From: Oleiharenicola lentus
GTDB lineage: Bacteria; Verrucomicrobiota; Verrucomicrobiia; Opitutales; Opitutaceae
DNA length: 64,000 nucleotides
Assembly (NCBI RefSeq): GCF_004118375.1
Contig: NZ_SDHX01000001.1
Coordinates: 2,049,693 to 2,113,692 of the forward strand
Direction: 5' to 3'
In this document: positions 52,179-60,524 of the stretch, piece after piece
Layout of the letters: each line of letters begins with the position of its first letter
Numbering within the stretch: position 1 is the stretch's first letter
Program-made: the position numbers and the translations under genes
Notes under the pieces: model-generated
Databases searched by the model: none
The model's input: the letters and a program-made list of their open reading frames with translations, nothing else
What the model was told of the DNA's origin: nothing

Positions 52179-53330
52179 CTAAAGACGGTCTGAGAGGGTA
52201 CCCGCGGCCCAGGCATCGAGCAGCCGGCACATGTCCACGAACGAGGCAGAACGTCCTGAACGGATGAAGTGGCCACTGGCGCAGTTGCCGGCCAGCACGA
52301 TGCCCGTGTCGTCGGCGCCCCGGAGGGCGGCGGCCACACAGCCGGCGCCGAAGTTGTCCCCTGCGCCGGTCGAGATCAGCGGATCGGCGCAGTAGGGACC
52401 CGGCACATACACTGTGCCCTGGGCGCTGGCGCAGGCGGCGCCATTGTTCGGGTGCACGATGACCCGGTCCACGTCGATGTGCGATCGCAGGTAGGCGGTC
52501 AACTCGGCCACAGTGGCGGCGTCCTTGTGGCCCTGATAGGCGCCGCCGAAAACCTCGGCCATCTGCCAGGCTTCCTTGAGGTTGAAGCTCAGGATCGTTT
52601 CGCACTGGCGCGTGATCGGTCCGAGGCGGCCAAGCAGTTCCTCGCGGTCCGCGAACGGACGGCTTTCGAACTCAGCCAGATCCATGAAATAGAGGACCTT
52701 CTTGGGGGCCACACCCAGCGACCCTAGGCGGGTCGCCAGATTGCTCCAGATGACGCCGGCATGCGGCAGCTTGCCCCAGTTGACGGCGCTGATGAAACGG
52801 GCCGACTTCAGTTCCGCATCCAGGGCGTCCGCCCCGATGCAGGAGAGCAGGCTCTCCCAGGTGACTTCGGCGCACGCCGACATGTCGTTCAGCATGACCT
52901 TGCCGTCGGTGTATTCCAGGCAGGTGGTTTGGGCGGCCCGCCCCAGCGTGTAGAGTTTCCTGGTCTTGGCCCCGAGCGCGGCCTGGAAGATCGGCAAAAC
53001 CTCCGGATGCCCTAAGGCGCCGATATAGGTCACGTCGATATTTCCGGCGAAAATGTCGTTGAGCGCGGCCGCAAAGAGCGGGCCGTTGCCGCCGAATTTG
53101 TCTCCGAGGTGGCGGGCGGGATAGGACGCGGCGACCCCTGCGGCCGCCGCCACTTTCGCGCCGAATTCAGCCATGGAAGGGGGCGATTGGAGGCGGACAA
53201 AGGTGTCAATGAAACCGTCAAACCCGCACAGGCCGGAAAACCGCTCCGGGGCGGCCGCGCGCAGACCCGCCTTGAATCCGGCAACGACCGGGGCGAGCGA
53301 CTGAATGTCAGGATATAGGGTGTTGCTCAT
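52179..53330 (-). CDS. PfkB/ribokinase-family carbohydrate kinase
   Basis: This 383-residue cytoplasmic protein starts at the ATG at 53330. FGGNGPLFAAALND is the substrate-binding Gly-rich stretch and ISTGAGDNFGAG near residue 320, with catalytic Asp325, is the PfkB ATP/anion-hole motif. The N-terminal CGFDGFIDTFV is unusual for ribokinase-like members. The family phosphorylates fructose, keto-deoxy acids, inosine or similar. Its start overlaps the end of the sugar transporter gene by 4 bp, so the transporter's sugar is very likely the kinase substrate. The precise sugar is unknown. Confidence 0.85.
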   Translation of the reverse strand: MSNTLYPDIQSLAPVVAGFKAGLRAAAPERFSGLCGFDGFIDTFVRLQSPPSMAEFGAKVAAAAGVAASYPARHLGDKFGGNGPLFAAALNDIFAGNIDVTYIGALGHPEVLPIFQAALGAKTRKLYTLGRAAQTTCLEYTDGKVMLNDMSACAEVTWESLLSCIGADALDAELKSARFISAVNWGKLPHAGVIWSNLATRLGSLGVAPKKVLYFMDLAEFESRPFADREELLGRLGPITRQCETILSFNLKEAWQMAEVFGGAYQGHKDAATVAELTAYLRSHIDVDRVIVHPNNGAACASAQGTVYVPGPYCADPLISTGAGDNFGAGCVAAALRGADDTGIVLAGNCASGHFIRSGRSASFVDMCRLLDAWAAGTLSDRL

Positions 53331-54811
53331 GAGGAGAGTTCTTTGCGTCCGACGCGGTGGCCGATCGCCCCGTAAAAGGCAACGTAGGCATAGCCGAGCA
53401 GAGGAATGAGGAACGAAACGTGGAGGCTGAGCTGGTCTGCCACCCAACCCTGCACCGGAGGCAAAATGGCTCCACCCAAAATCGCCATCACCAGGAGTGA
53501 GGAGGCCTGGCTTTTGTGATGGCCGATGCCCTCGATCGCGAGGGAGAAGGTGTTCGACCAGCCGATGGAGCTGAACAAACCCACCGCAACGACACACCAT
53601 AACGCGAGCTTGCCTCCGACCAAAATGGCGATGCCAAGCAGGCACACCGCGGTCAGCGCGAAGATCGTCAGCGTGCGGTCCGCCAGGGACTTGCCCAAAC
53701 GGAACAGCACCCAGCACAGGCCGATGAAAGGCAGGTAGTTTCGGAAAACCGCCCAATCGCTGAGAAACCGCTGACTCCAAAACGAGGCAAAGTCGCCGAA
53801 GGAGTGGCTCTGCAGGTAGTCGATCGGGCAACTCTTGGCCGCCCAGAGAAAGAGAAACGCCGCCAACGGGATGACGACCATGAGCACGTGTTTGCGGACC
53901 CTTGCAATCTCGCTGAGCTCAACGGCGCCCATAAAGCGACCGATCATCAGGCCGCCCCAGAAGATCGCCACATACTTGCTGGCCTCGATCTCGGTGAGGC
54001 CCGCGATCTCCGGCAGAGCCAGATAACTGATGATCGCACTGCCCACCGCCACCTCGGCACCGACGTAGGCGAAGATCGCCAGAATGCCGAGTTTGACGTG
54101 CGGGTAGCGCAGCGCGCCGCTGCCTTTCTCAATTTTGCCTTCCCCGATATGGGGCAGCTTGATGAAGAAGAAAACCACCGCCAGCACGATGAAGACGATG
54201 CAGAACCCCAGGTAGGGGAGTTTGACGGATTCTGCTCCGTGCGCGCCGGTCTTGGCGAAGTATTCAAAGATGAGGTAACCACCGATCAGCGGGCCCGTGG
54301 TGGTACCGAAGGAGTTGAAGCCTTGGGCGAGATTCAACCGGCTGGAAGCGGTTTTCTCCGCACCGAGAATCGTCACATAGGGGTTCGCGGCGATCTGCAG
54401 CATGGCGAAACCGAGACCGACGACAAAGAGCGCGCACAGAAACAGCGGATAGGATGACAACGAGGCGGCGGGCCAGAACAGGGCGCTGCCCGTCGCGGAA
54501 ATCAGGAGGCCGAGTACGACACCGTTCTTGTAGCCGATTCGCGCGATCGGATCGCCCTTGAGCATCGAAACGACGAAGTAGATCAGCGCGCCGACAAAAT
54601 AGGCGCCGAAGAACGCAAACTGGACGAGCATCGCGCGAAAGTAATCCAGCGTGAAGGCCTCCTTGAAGCGCGGGATCAGGATGTCGTTGAACACTGTCAT
54701 GAAGCCCCAGAGGAAGAAGAGGCTCGTCATGATGGCGAAGGCGCCACGGGAAGCGCTGCCGTTGCCGTTGGCTTGGGACGTGGACTGAGTGGAGGGTAGA
54801 GTTGCGGCCAT
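53327..54811 (-). CDS. FucP-type sugar:H+ symporter (major facilitator family)
   Basis: This 494-residue inner-membrane protein has twelve or so predicted helices. LFFLWGFMTVFNDILIPRFK, QFAFFGAYFVGALIY, QIAANPYVTILG, NLAQGFNSFGTTTGPL and HHKSQASSLLVMAILGGAILPPVQG are signature blocks of the L-fucose/glucose/galactose permease family. It imports a monosaccharide with protons. It is coupled by a 4-bp overlap to a PfkB kinase and follows a GH92-like gene by 18 bp, so the sugar released outside (mannose or fucose likely) enters here. The substrate is inferred. Confidence 0.92.
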   Translation of the reverse strand: MAATLPSTQSTSQANGNGSASRGAFAIMTSLFFLWGFMTVFNDILIPRFKEAFTLDYFRAMLVQFAFFGAYFVGALIYFVVSMLKGDPIARIGYKNGVVLGLLISATGSALFWPAASLSSYPLFLCALFVVGLGFAMLQIAANPYVTILGAEKTASSRLNLAQGFNSFGTTTGPLIGGYLIFEYFAKTGAHGAESVKLPYLGFCIVFIVLAVVFFFIKLPHIGEGKIEKGSGALRYPHVKLGILAIFAYVGAEVAVGSAIISYLALPEIAGLTEIEASKYVAIFWGGLMIGRFMGAVELSEIARVRKHVLMVVIPLAAFLFLWAAKSCPIDYLQSHSFGDFASFWSQRFLSDWAVFRNYLPFIGLCWVLFRLGKSLADRTLTIFALTAVCLLGIAILVGGKLALWCVVAVGLFSSIGWSNTFSLAIEGIGHHKSQASSLLVMAILGGAILPPVQGWVADQLSLHVSFLIPLLGYAYVAFYGAIGHRVGRKELSS

Positions 54812-54829
54812 GGAGAAAGGGCGTGGAGG

Positions 54830-57040
54830 TTACTTGATCGAGACGGGATCGAGGGTCAGGCGCGAGGGAGGCAGATCCGCGTCGCGGGTGCCGAGCACCT
54901 GGTTGGGTTTCGTGCTCATTTCGAGGTCGAGCCGGCCGCCCTGCGTGAGTTCATCGTGCGTGAACCAGATTTTGGTCCGTGCCTGGTTGTTGAGTTTCAC
55001 GGAGTCGATGTATTTGTGGTCTCGCGACGTGTTCCGGGCCGTGAGGGTGAACGTCTTGCCGTCGGGCAGTTTGATATCAACCCGGTCGAAAACCGGGCTG
55101 CCGAGGACATAGACGGGCACTCCCGAGGTCACGGGATAGAAGCCCATCATGGACATGACCACGAAGGCGCTCATGCCGCCGCCATCCTCGTCACCGGGGA
55201 TGCCGTGAATCTGGTCGGGATAGAAAGCCTCGAGGAGCTGGCGGATGCGCTTCTGGGTTTTCCAGGGCGAGCCGAGATAATTGTAGAGGTAGGGGATGTG
55301 GAACGAGGGTTCGTTCGCCATGGTGAACTGGCCGACCAGGCCGGTGGAGTCGGGGAACGTGGCGAAATACTCGAATTTCGAGCGGCCAAGGCTGTCGCGG
55401 AAGGTGTTGTCCAGTTTCGCCTCGGCGGCTTTCACTCCGCCCATGGAAGCGACGAGCCCTTCGAAGTCGTGGCGCGGAAGCCAGTTGTAGGTGTAGGCGT
55501 TGTTTTCGGTGAAGAAGAGACGACCGCCCTGGCCGCCGGAGAACTTCGGATCAAAGGGCTCGATCCAGTCGCCCTTCGCGTCCTTGGGCCACATGAAGCC
55601 GTGGTCGGCGCGGAAGACGTTTTTCCACCAGCTGCCCCGCTGGGTGAGCAGATCCGCATCGTCCTTTTTGCCGATCGCGCGGGCGAGCTGCGCCAGGCAC
55701 CAGTCGGCAAAGGCGTGTTCTAGGGTGACCGAGACGGATTGCCGCCGTTCGAAGGAGTGCACTTCGGGCACCGTTTCCGTTTCGTCGGGGCGGATGGCGG
55801 GCATGAATCCGTTTTCCGCGTGGAAAACATCCAGGCTGGAGCGCGGTCCGTTGCGCCAGGGCAGCAGCGTTCCCTCCAGGGCATTTTTGCGCAGTCCTTC
55901 ATAGGCCGCCTGCACATCGTAATCGCGAATGCCCTTGGCCCAGGAGTCGGCGATCCAGGCCGAAGCGTGGTTGCCGGTCATGCAGGGATGATCGCCGTAG
56001 AGCACGGCAAACGACGGCATCCAACCGGATTGTTGATACATGCGGACGTAGGACGCGATCTTGTCGGCCTGCATCTTCGGGTTGAGGATGGCGTGCAGGG
56101 GCTCGAGGGCCAGGTAGGTATCCCAAATCCAATTATCCACGTAGAAGGGGCGGGTATCGTCGTGGACCTGGTGATCGTAGGCGCTGTAGTAGCGGCCGTC
56201 CTCCGAGATGTTGATCATGCGCTCATGGGAACGGTAGAGCGCGGTGTAGAAGGTGCGTTTCTGCGCGTCGGTGCCGCCGGTCACCTGGATTTTTCCCAGC
56301 GTGTCGTTCCAGCGGGTGCGCGCGGTCCGGGCCACGGCATCGAGGTCCCACGTTTTCATTTCGCGGGCCAGGTTCTTTCTGGCCTGCTCGTGGCTGATGA
56401 ACGAGATCGCGTAGCGGAACTGGACGGCCCGGGCCGTGGCGGCCACGGGCGAGGCGGCGAGGCGGCCCGTGTTTTCCTTCACGCTGCTCGCGGTCACGGT
56501 CATCGGTTGGTCGAACTCGCCGTAGAGGTAGGCCTGCATGCCGTGGAAGCGCTCGATGCCGGTGACGCTTTGTGGGCCGGCGACGGCCATTTCGCCTTCC
56601 TTGCGAGTGGCGAGCAGGACGACGGGGGCCCGGTCGCGTGCGGTGAAGCGGAATAGGCCGGTGCGTTCGCCCGGAGCGAACTCCAGCTTGAGCGCCGGCT
56701 CCTCAAGCCAGACGGAGTAGTGGTAGGGCGTCGGCTTTTCGTGGTCGTAGGTGATCGGGGTGGTCCAGCTCTTCGCGTCGATGGCCCCCGTCGTGGCCTG
56801 CAGGGTGAAAATCTCGCCGAGACGATGGGAGATCATGGTCAGCGGGAAACCGTTGATCTGGTCGTCGAGGAAATCGTCACGCAACGGATGCACCCGGATC
56901 ATGGAATTGGGCAGGTGCGCGGTGGGCCGGGTTGGCACGAGGAGGATGCCGACGTTGCCGATGGTGGGATCGACGTATTCGACCTGCGCCAGCGCGGTCG
57001 AGGCCAGGGCGAGGACGGAGAGGAACAGCTTGAGTTTCAT
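54830..57040 (-). CDS. GH92-like alpha-mannosidase, variant subgroup
   Basis: This 736-residue protein starts at the ATG at 57040 with a signal peptide (about 1-18, ending ALAQ). It begins VEYVDPTIGNVGILLVPTRP, without the GxxGHTFPGAT motif, and closely parallels the protein at 29510-31768. ANEPSFHIPYLYNYLGSPWKTQ and GIPGDEDGGGMSAFVVMSM near residue 614 are GH92 hallmarks with DED instead of NED. It is therefore probably an alpha-mannosidase or related exo-glycosidase with altered specificity. It is the second gene of the ten-gene unit, after a sulfatase. Confidence 0.85.
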   Translation of the reverse strand: MKLKLFLSVLALASTALAQVEYVDPTIGNVGILLVPTRPTAHLPNSMIRVHPLRDDFLDDQINGFPLTMISHRLGEIFTLQATTGAIDAKSWTTPITYDHEKPTPYHYSVWLEEPALKLEFAPGERTGLFRFTARDRAPVVLLATRKEGEMAVAGPQSVTGIERFHGMQAYLYGEFDQPMTVTASSVKENTGRLAASPVAATARAVQFRYAISFISHEQARKNLAREMKTWDLDAVARTARTRWNDTLGKIQVTGGTDAQKRTFYTALYRSHERMINISEDGRYYSAYDHQVHDDTRPFYVDNWIWDTYLALEPLHAILNPKMQADKIASYVRMYQQSGWMPSFAVLYGDHPCMTGNHASAWIADSWAKGIRDYDVQAAYEGLRKNALEGTLLPWRNGPRSSLDVFHAENGFMPAIRPDETETVPEVHSFERRQSVSVTLEHAFADWCLAQLARAIGKKDDADLLTQRGSWWKNVFRADHGFMWPKDAKGDWIEPFDPKFSGGQGGRLFFTENNAYTYNWLPRHDFEGLVASMGGVKAAEAKLDNTFRDSLGRSKFEYFATFPDSTGLVGQFTMANEPSFHIPYLYNYLGSPWKTQKRIRQLLEAFYPDQIHGIPGDEDGGGMSAFVVMSMMGFYPVTSGVPVYVLGSPVFDRVDIKLPDGKTFTLTARNTSRDHKYIDSVKLNNQARTKIWFTHDELTQGGRLDLEMSTKPNQVLGTRDADLPPSRLTLDPVSIK

Positions 57041-57080
57041 GCTTTGAGTTTTTCCGTGGGGTGAGGGGAGGGACGAGGCA

Positions 57081-58493
57081 TCAGGGGTAGCGCGGGAGTT
57101 CGGCAAAAAGGGCCTGCAATGAGGTCATGGTCTGGGCGTGAGCGGGATCGCGGGAGAGGTCGTGGTATTCGCCGGGGTCGGCCGTTTCGTCGTAGAGTTC
57201 GATGCCTTCGCGGCCACCATCCCACTCCGTGTAGCGCCAGCGCGCGGTGCGCACGCTGCGGCCCACGAGGGTGCCGCGAGTCACCAGGCTGAAGGCGGCG
57301 GCTTTGCCCGGGCCGGCGGGATTTTCCAGAAGCGGGCGAAGCGACGTACCCGCGAGGGCCTGCACGGGAGAGATGCCGCAATAGTCCAGAATCGTCGGAT
57401 AGAGGTCGACCAGCTCGGTCAGGCCCCGAGTGGTGGATCCTTGGGATACACCGGGGCCGGCCATGATCAGGGGCACCCGGCAGCTGGGCTCGAAGAGGGT
57501 CACTTTGTTCCACCACTCGCGTTCGCCCAGGTGAAAGCCGTTGTCGCCGATGAAAATCACGAGCGTGCGGTCGCGCAGTCCGCGGCGGTCGAGCGCGTCC
57601 AGGACCCGGCCGACCTGGGCGTCCATGAACGACGTGCAGGCGTAGTAGGCTCGCAAATACTCCCGCCGCTCCTGGTCGGTGAATTGCTTGAACACCTCGT
57701 GCATCTCCGGGGCGAAAGCCAGCTTCGGCGCAGCCGTCAGGCCCGGCGGATCGATGTGCGGCGTGAGCGAGGCGAGCGGGTAGAGGTCGAAATACTGTTG
57801 CGGGGCGAAGAACGGATCGTGGGGCCGGTGAAAACCGGCCGCGATGAACCACGGTTTTTCCCCTGCACGATCGATGGCCGCGATGGCGGCGCTGGCGGTC
57901 AGGTAGTCGGGCTGGTTCTCGCCTTCGCCGACGGTGATGCCCCATTCGCACCACTTGAGCTTGTCGCCTGTCAAATTGCGGTGGGCGGTGAAAGCGGGCC
58001 GGTCATCAATGCCAACGGCTTCATGGGCCTCGTCCCACGAGTGCGCAGCATCGAGCCACTTCTGGCGATCGCCGGCACTGTGGAACACCTTGCCGTAGCC
58101 TGCGGTATACCAGCCCGCCTGGCGCAGCGCCTGTGGCAGTGTCACGACGTCCGGGATCACATCGCGAAAGAAGGTTCCGTTACCCATTATGCGGGTCTGC
58201 TCCGGCCGCCAGCCGGTCATGAAGGAAGTCCGGCTGGGGCCGCAGACTGGATACTGCACGTAGGTACGGTCGAATCTCTGTCCGCGTCGGGCCAGGGCGT
58301 CGATATGCGGCGTCTTTACGGTGAGATGGCCGTAGCAGCCGAGCGCATCACGCAGATCGTCGGCGACGATCAGCAGCACATTCATGGGCGGTGGTGACGC
58401 GGCCGAAGCCAGTGCCCCGAGAGAGAAACCTAAAACGGTGACGAAAAATCTCACGGAGGGGAGAACGAGGCCGATGGGCTTGGGTTGCGGCAT
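57081..58493 (-). CDS. Exported sulfatase, iduronate-2-sulfatase-like; first gene of ten-gene operon
   Basis: This 470-residue protein starts at the ATG at 58493 with a signal peptide to about residue 32 (LASAA). Metal Asp45-Asp46 lie in IVADDLRDALGCYG, and the signature is Cys84-G-P-S-Arg88. AGYGKVFHSAGDRQKW and FIGDNGFHLGEREWWNKVTLFE are of the iduronate-2-sulfatase-like branch. It heads the minus-strand operon extending to 42447. The CATCCC palindrome at 58657-58676 lies about 165 bp upstream and may act in both directions. Confidence 0.93.
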   Translation of the reverse strand: MPQPKPIGLVLPSVRFFVTVLGFSLGALASAASPPPMNVLLIVADDLRDALGCYGHLTVKTPHIDALARRGQRFDRTYVQYPVCGPSRTSFMTGWRPEQTRIMGNGTFFRDVIPDVVTLPQALRQAGWYTAGYGKVFHSAGDRQKWLDAAHSWDEAHEAVGIDDRPAFTAHRNLTGDKLKWCEWGITVGEGENQPDYLTASAAIAAIDRAGEKPWFIAAGFHRPHDPFFAPQQYFDLYPLASLTPHIDPPGLTAAPKLAFAPEMHEVFKQFTDQERREYLRAYYACTSFMDAQVGRVLDALDRRGLRDRTLVIFIGDNGFHLGEREWWNKVTLFEPSCRVPLIMAGPGVSQGSTTRGLTELVDLYPTILDYCGISPVQALAGTSLRPLLENPAGPGKAAAFSLVTRGTLVGRSVRTARWRYTEWDGGREGIELYDETADPGEYHDLSRDPAHAQTMTSLQALFAELPRYP

Positions 58494-58656
58494 GGTAACG
58501 TGGCCATTTAGTGTCAACCGAAGGGGGCGTTTGGTTTGTTGTGGCGGGAGGAAGCCGTCTGGGGAGGCATGGCAGGCCGGGTGGGCAGTGTCAGGCGAGC
58601 CCGAGGAGGCCGGCTGGCAAGTAGTCCCAATCATCCACTATTTTGGTCGCATTGCG

Positions 58657-58704
58657 CATCCCATGTTAGGGGGATGGGCAGAGATTAACCGAGCCGCTAT
58701 GATC
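58657..58704 (+). promoter_or_regulatory. CATCCC-N8-GGGATG operator with promoter for the two-component system
   Basis: The palindrome is at 58657-58676 (spacer ATGTTAGG), followed by CTATGATC at 58697-58704, spaced exactly as in the copy at 41126. The -10-like TATGAT predicts a start near 58710, so the palindrome centre is near -43.5. It sits between divergent operons (kinase/regulator and the ten-gene sulfatase/GH92 unit). On the minus strand an AAAATAGT lies 12 bp past it. Confidence 0.65.
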
Positions 58705-58757
58705 GGGGTGCTGTCATGCGCCTCGCCCAAGAATTTAGGCTCGGAACCAACGTCCTG

Positions 58758-60524
58758 ATGAGGACGATGGGAGTTGTGCGCGCACCCTTTCCCTCAACGG
58801 CGTTGTTGGCCTTGGCCTTCTTGGCCGGCGGAACGTTGCCCCGGCTGCATGCCGTGGATGAAAAGGTCCGTTACTCAGCCAAGCCGGTGATCACGGAAAT
58901 CGTGGTTGGCGGGCGGGCGGTCCCGGTGAAGAGCTCCCCACAAGCGGACGGCATCGGCGAGGTAAGCTATGAGGGCATTTCGCTGCTCCGGGGGGAGTTT
59001 CCACTCAACCTCGCCCTGGACACCGCGGCCCCGGGTAAACCTCCCATCGTGCGCCTGCGCACCCGCCTAGAAGGATGGGAGAGCGAATGGCGCGACCATG
59101 AGAGCCAGATGTATCTCGTGCTGCGTTTTATCGATGAGAACAACCGTGCCGTCAGCAGCGAGTCGTTCATACGTCAGGGCCACAGCCCGGGCTGGGGCGG
59201 CCTGCCCCAAAATTCCCGCTGGCACAGTCAGGTGAACGAAGTCGAAGTGCCGGAACGATCCCACCGGGTCCAGATTCTGCTGGTTTCCGGCGGCACGCCG
59301 CGCACGACCGGCTTCTGGGCCGTGCGCCGCCTGCGCCTGTCAGTCCGCTCGGCGGACAATGAGGCGCCAACCGGAATCCAGCTCTATCAGCTTGAATCCC
59401 TGAGCGGACTGGGTCTCGACTCCCCCCGGGGGAATCCCAATGGATGGTTGCGCGATGGCACCGGACTCGACATCCCGATCCTGTATTCTCGCCTTGAAGA
59501 CGACGGCCCTGCCGAGCCCGTGCTCGCGCTGCTTGATACCAGCCCGGACAACACGGGAGGCTGGTTGCAGATGGTCCCCGCCGCCGCGCGGATCGTGCCC
59601 GGTCAGCACCTGCGACTGGAGGTCGAGGAAAAGTACAGTATTGGTCGCGGTCGCGATGCTGATGTCAGCTTTCTCTCGCTCCCCGTGGGAGACTACGTCT
59701 TTCGCGCCTGGGCCACCGACGAGTTGGGGCGCCCCACGGGGCCTTCCCTGCGGGTGCCCGTGGTGGTGAGGCCGCCCTTCTATGCCACGGCCTGGTTTCG
59801 GATGTTCGGCGCCGTATTTTTGACCGCGGCTCTGTTGGCTGCGGTGCGGTATCTGTCTTGGCGCAAGATGCAGGAGCAGATGCGGCTACTGGAGCAACGC
59901 CGGGCCGTTGAGGAAGAGCGGACCCGTCTCGCCCGCGATCTGCATGACGAAATGGGGTCCCGGTTCACACAAATTTCCCTGCTGGCCGGACGCGCGCTGA
60001 TCTCCGCTCCCGCCGATCAGGCAGTGCGCGAGCCCATTCGCAGCATCAATGGGGCCGTGAAAGAACTGGCTTCTGCCTTGGAGGAGATTGTCTGGGCCGC
60101 CAACCCGAAGCACGATACGCTTGAGGGGTTCGGCAACTATCTCGCCCAATACACCGGTGCCGTAGTCCGGGATGCCGACCTGCGGTGCCGGCTGGACATT
60201 CCCACAGCGCTGCCCGAACACAGCCTGCCCAGTGGTTTCCGGCATCGACTGATGATGGCCGTGAAAGAGGCGCTGAACAATACCCTAAAGCATGCGCACG
60301 CCACCGAGGTATCCGTGCAGCTCGAACTCGATGGCTCCCGGTTGCTGGTGACGGTGTCCGACAACGGCAAGGGTTTTGATCCCGGGACGGTGAAACGTGG
60401 CAATGGCCTCGATCATTTGGAACGGCGTATGGTGGAAATTTGCGGGACCTGCGAAATTGAATCGCGGCAAGCCGGAGGCACTCGCATCCACCTGGCCGTG
60501 CCCTTGCCTAAGAGTGCTTTATGA
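58758..60524 (+). CDS. Membrane sensor histidine kinase (NarX/LiaS-like, HisKA_3) with extracytoplasmic sensor
   Basis: From the ATG at 58758 the protein has about 588 residues; an in-frame ATG at 58716 would add 14. I prefer 58758 because a signal sequence starts there and the predicted transcript starts near 58710. The extracytoplasmic part (about 35-345) is unlike known sugar-binding domains, but its end (LPVGDYVFRAWATDELGRP, VVVRPPFYATAWFR) looks like a Y_Y_Y domain. One transmembrane helix follows, then a coiled-coil and RTRLARDLHDEMGS with the phospho-accepting His (codon at 59943-59945), and an ATPase with EALNNTLKHAHA and VSDNGKGFD. It overlaps the regulator gene by 4 bp. Confidence 0.9.
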   Translation: MRTMGVVRAPFPSTALLALAFLAGGTLPRLHAVDEKVRYSAKPVITEIVVGGRAVPVKSSPQADGIGEVSYEGISLLRGEFPLNLALDTAAPGKPPIVRLRTRLEGWESEWRDHESQMYLVLRFIDENNRAVSSESFIRQGHSPGWGGLPQNSRWHSQVNEVEVPERSHRVQILLVSGGTPRTTGFWAVRRLRLSVRSADNEAPTGIQLYQLESLSGLGLDSPRGNPNGWLRDGTGLDIPILYSRLEDDGPAEPVLALLDTSPDNTGGWLQMVPAAARIVPGQHLRLEVEEKYSIGRGRDADVSFLSLPVGDYVFRAWATDELGRPTGPSLRVPVVVRPPFYATAWFRMFGAVFLTAALLAAVRYLSWRKMQEQMRLLEQRRAVEEERTRLARDLHDEMGSRFTQISLLAGRALISAPADQAVREPIRSINGAVKELASALEEIVWAANPKHDTLEGFGNYLAQYTGAVVRDADLRCRLDIPTALPEHSLPSGFRHRLMMAVKEALNNTLKHAHATEVSVQLELDGSRLLVTVSDNGKGFDPGTVKRGNGLDHLERRMVEICGTCEIESRQAGGTRIHLAVPLPKSAL

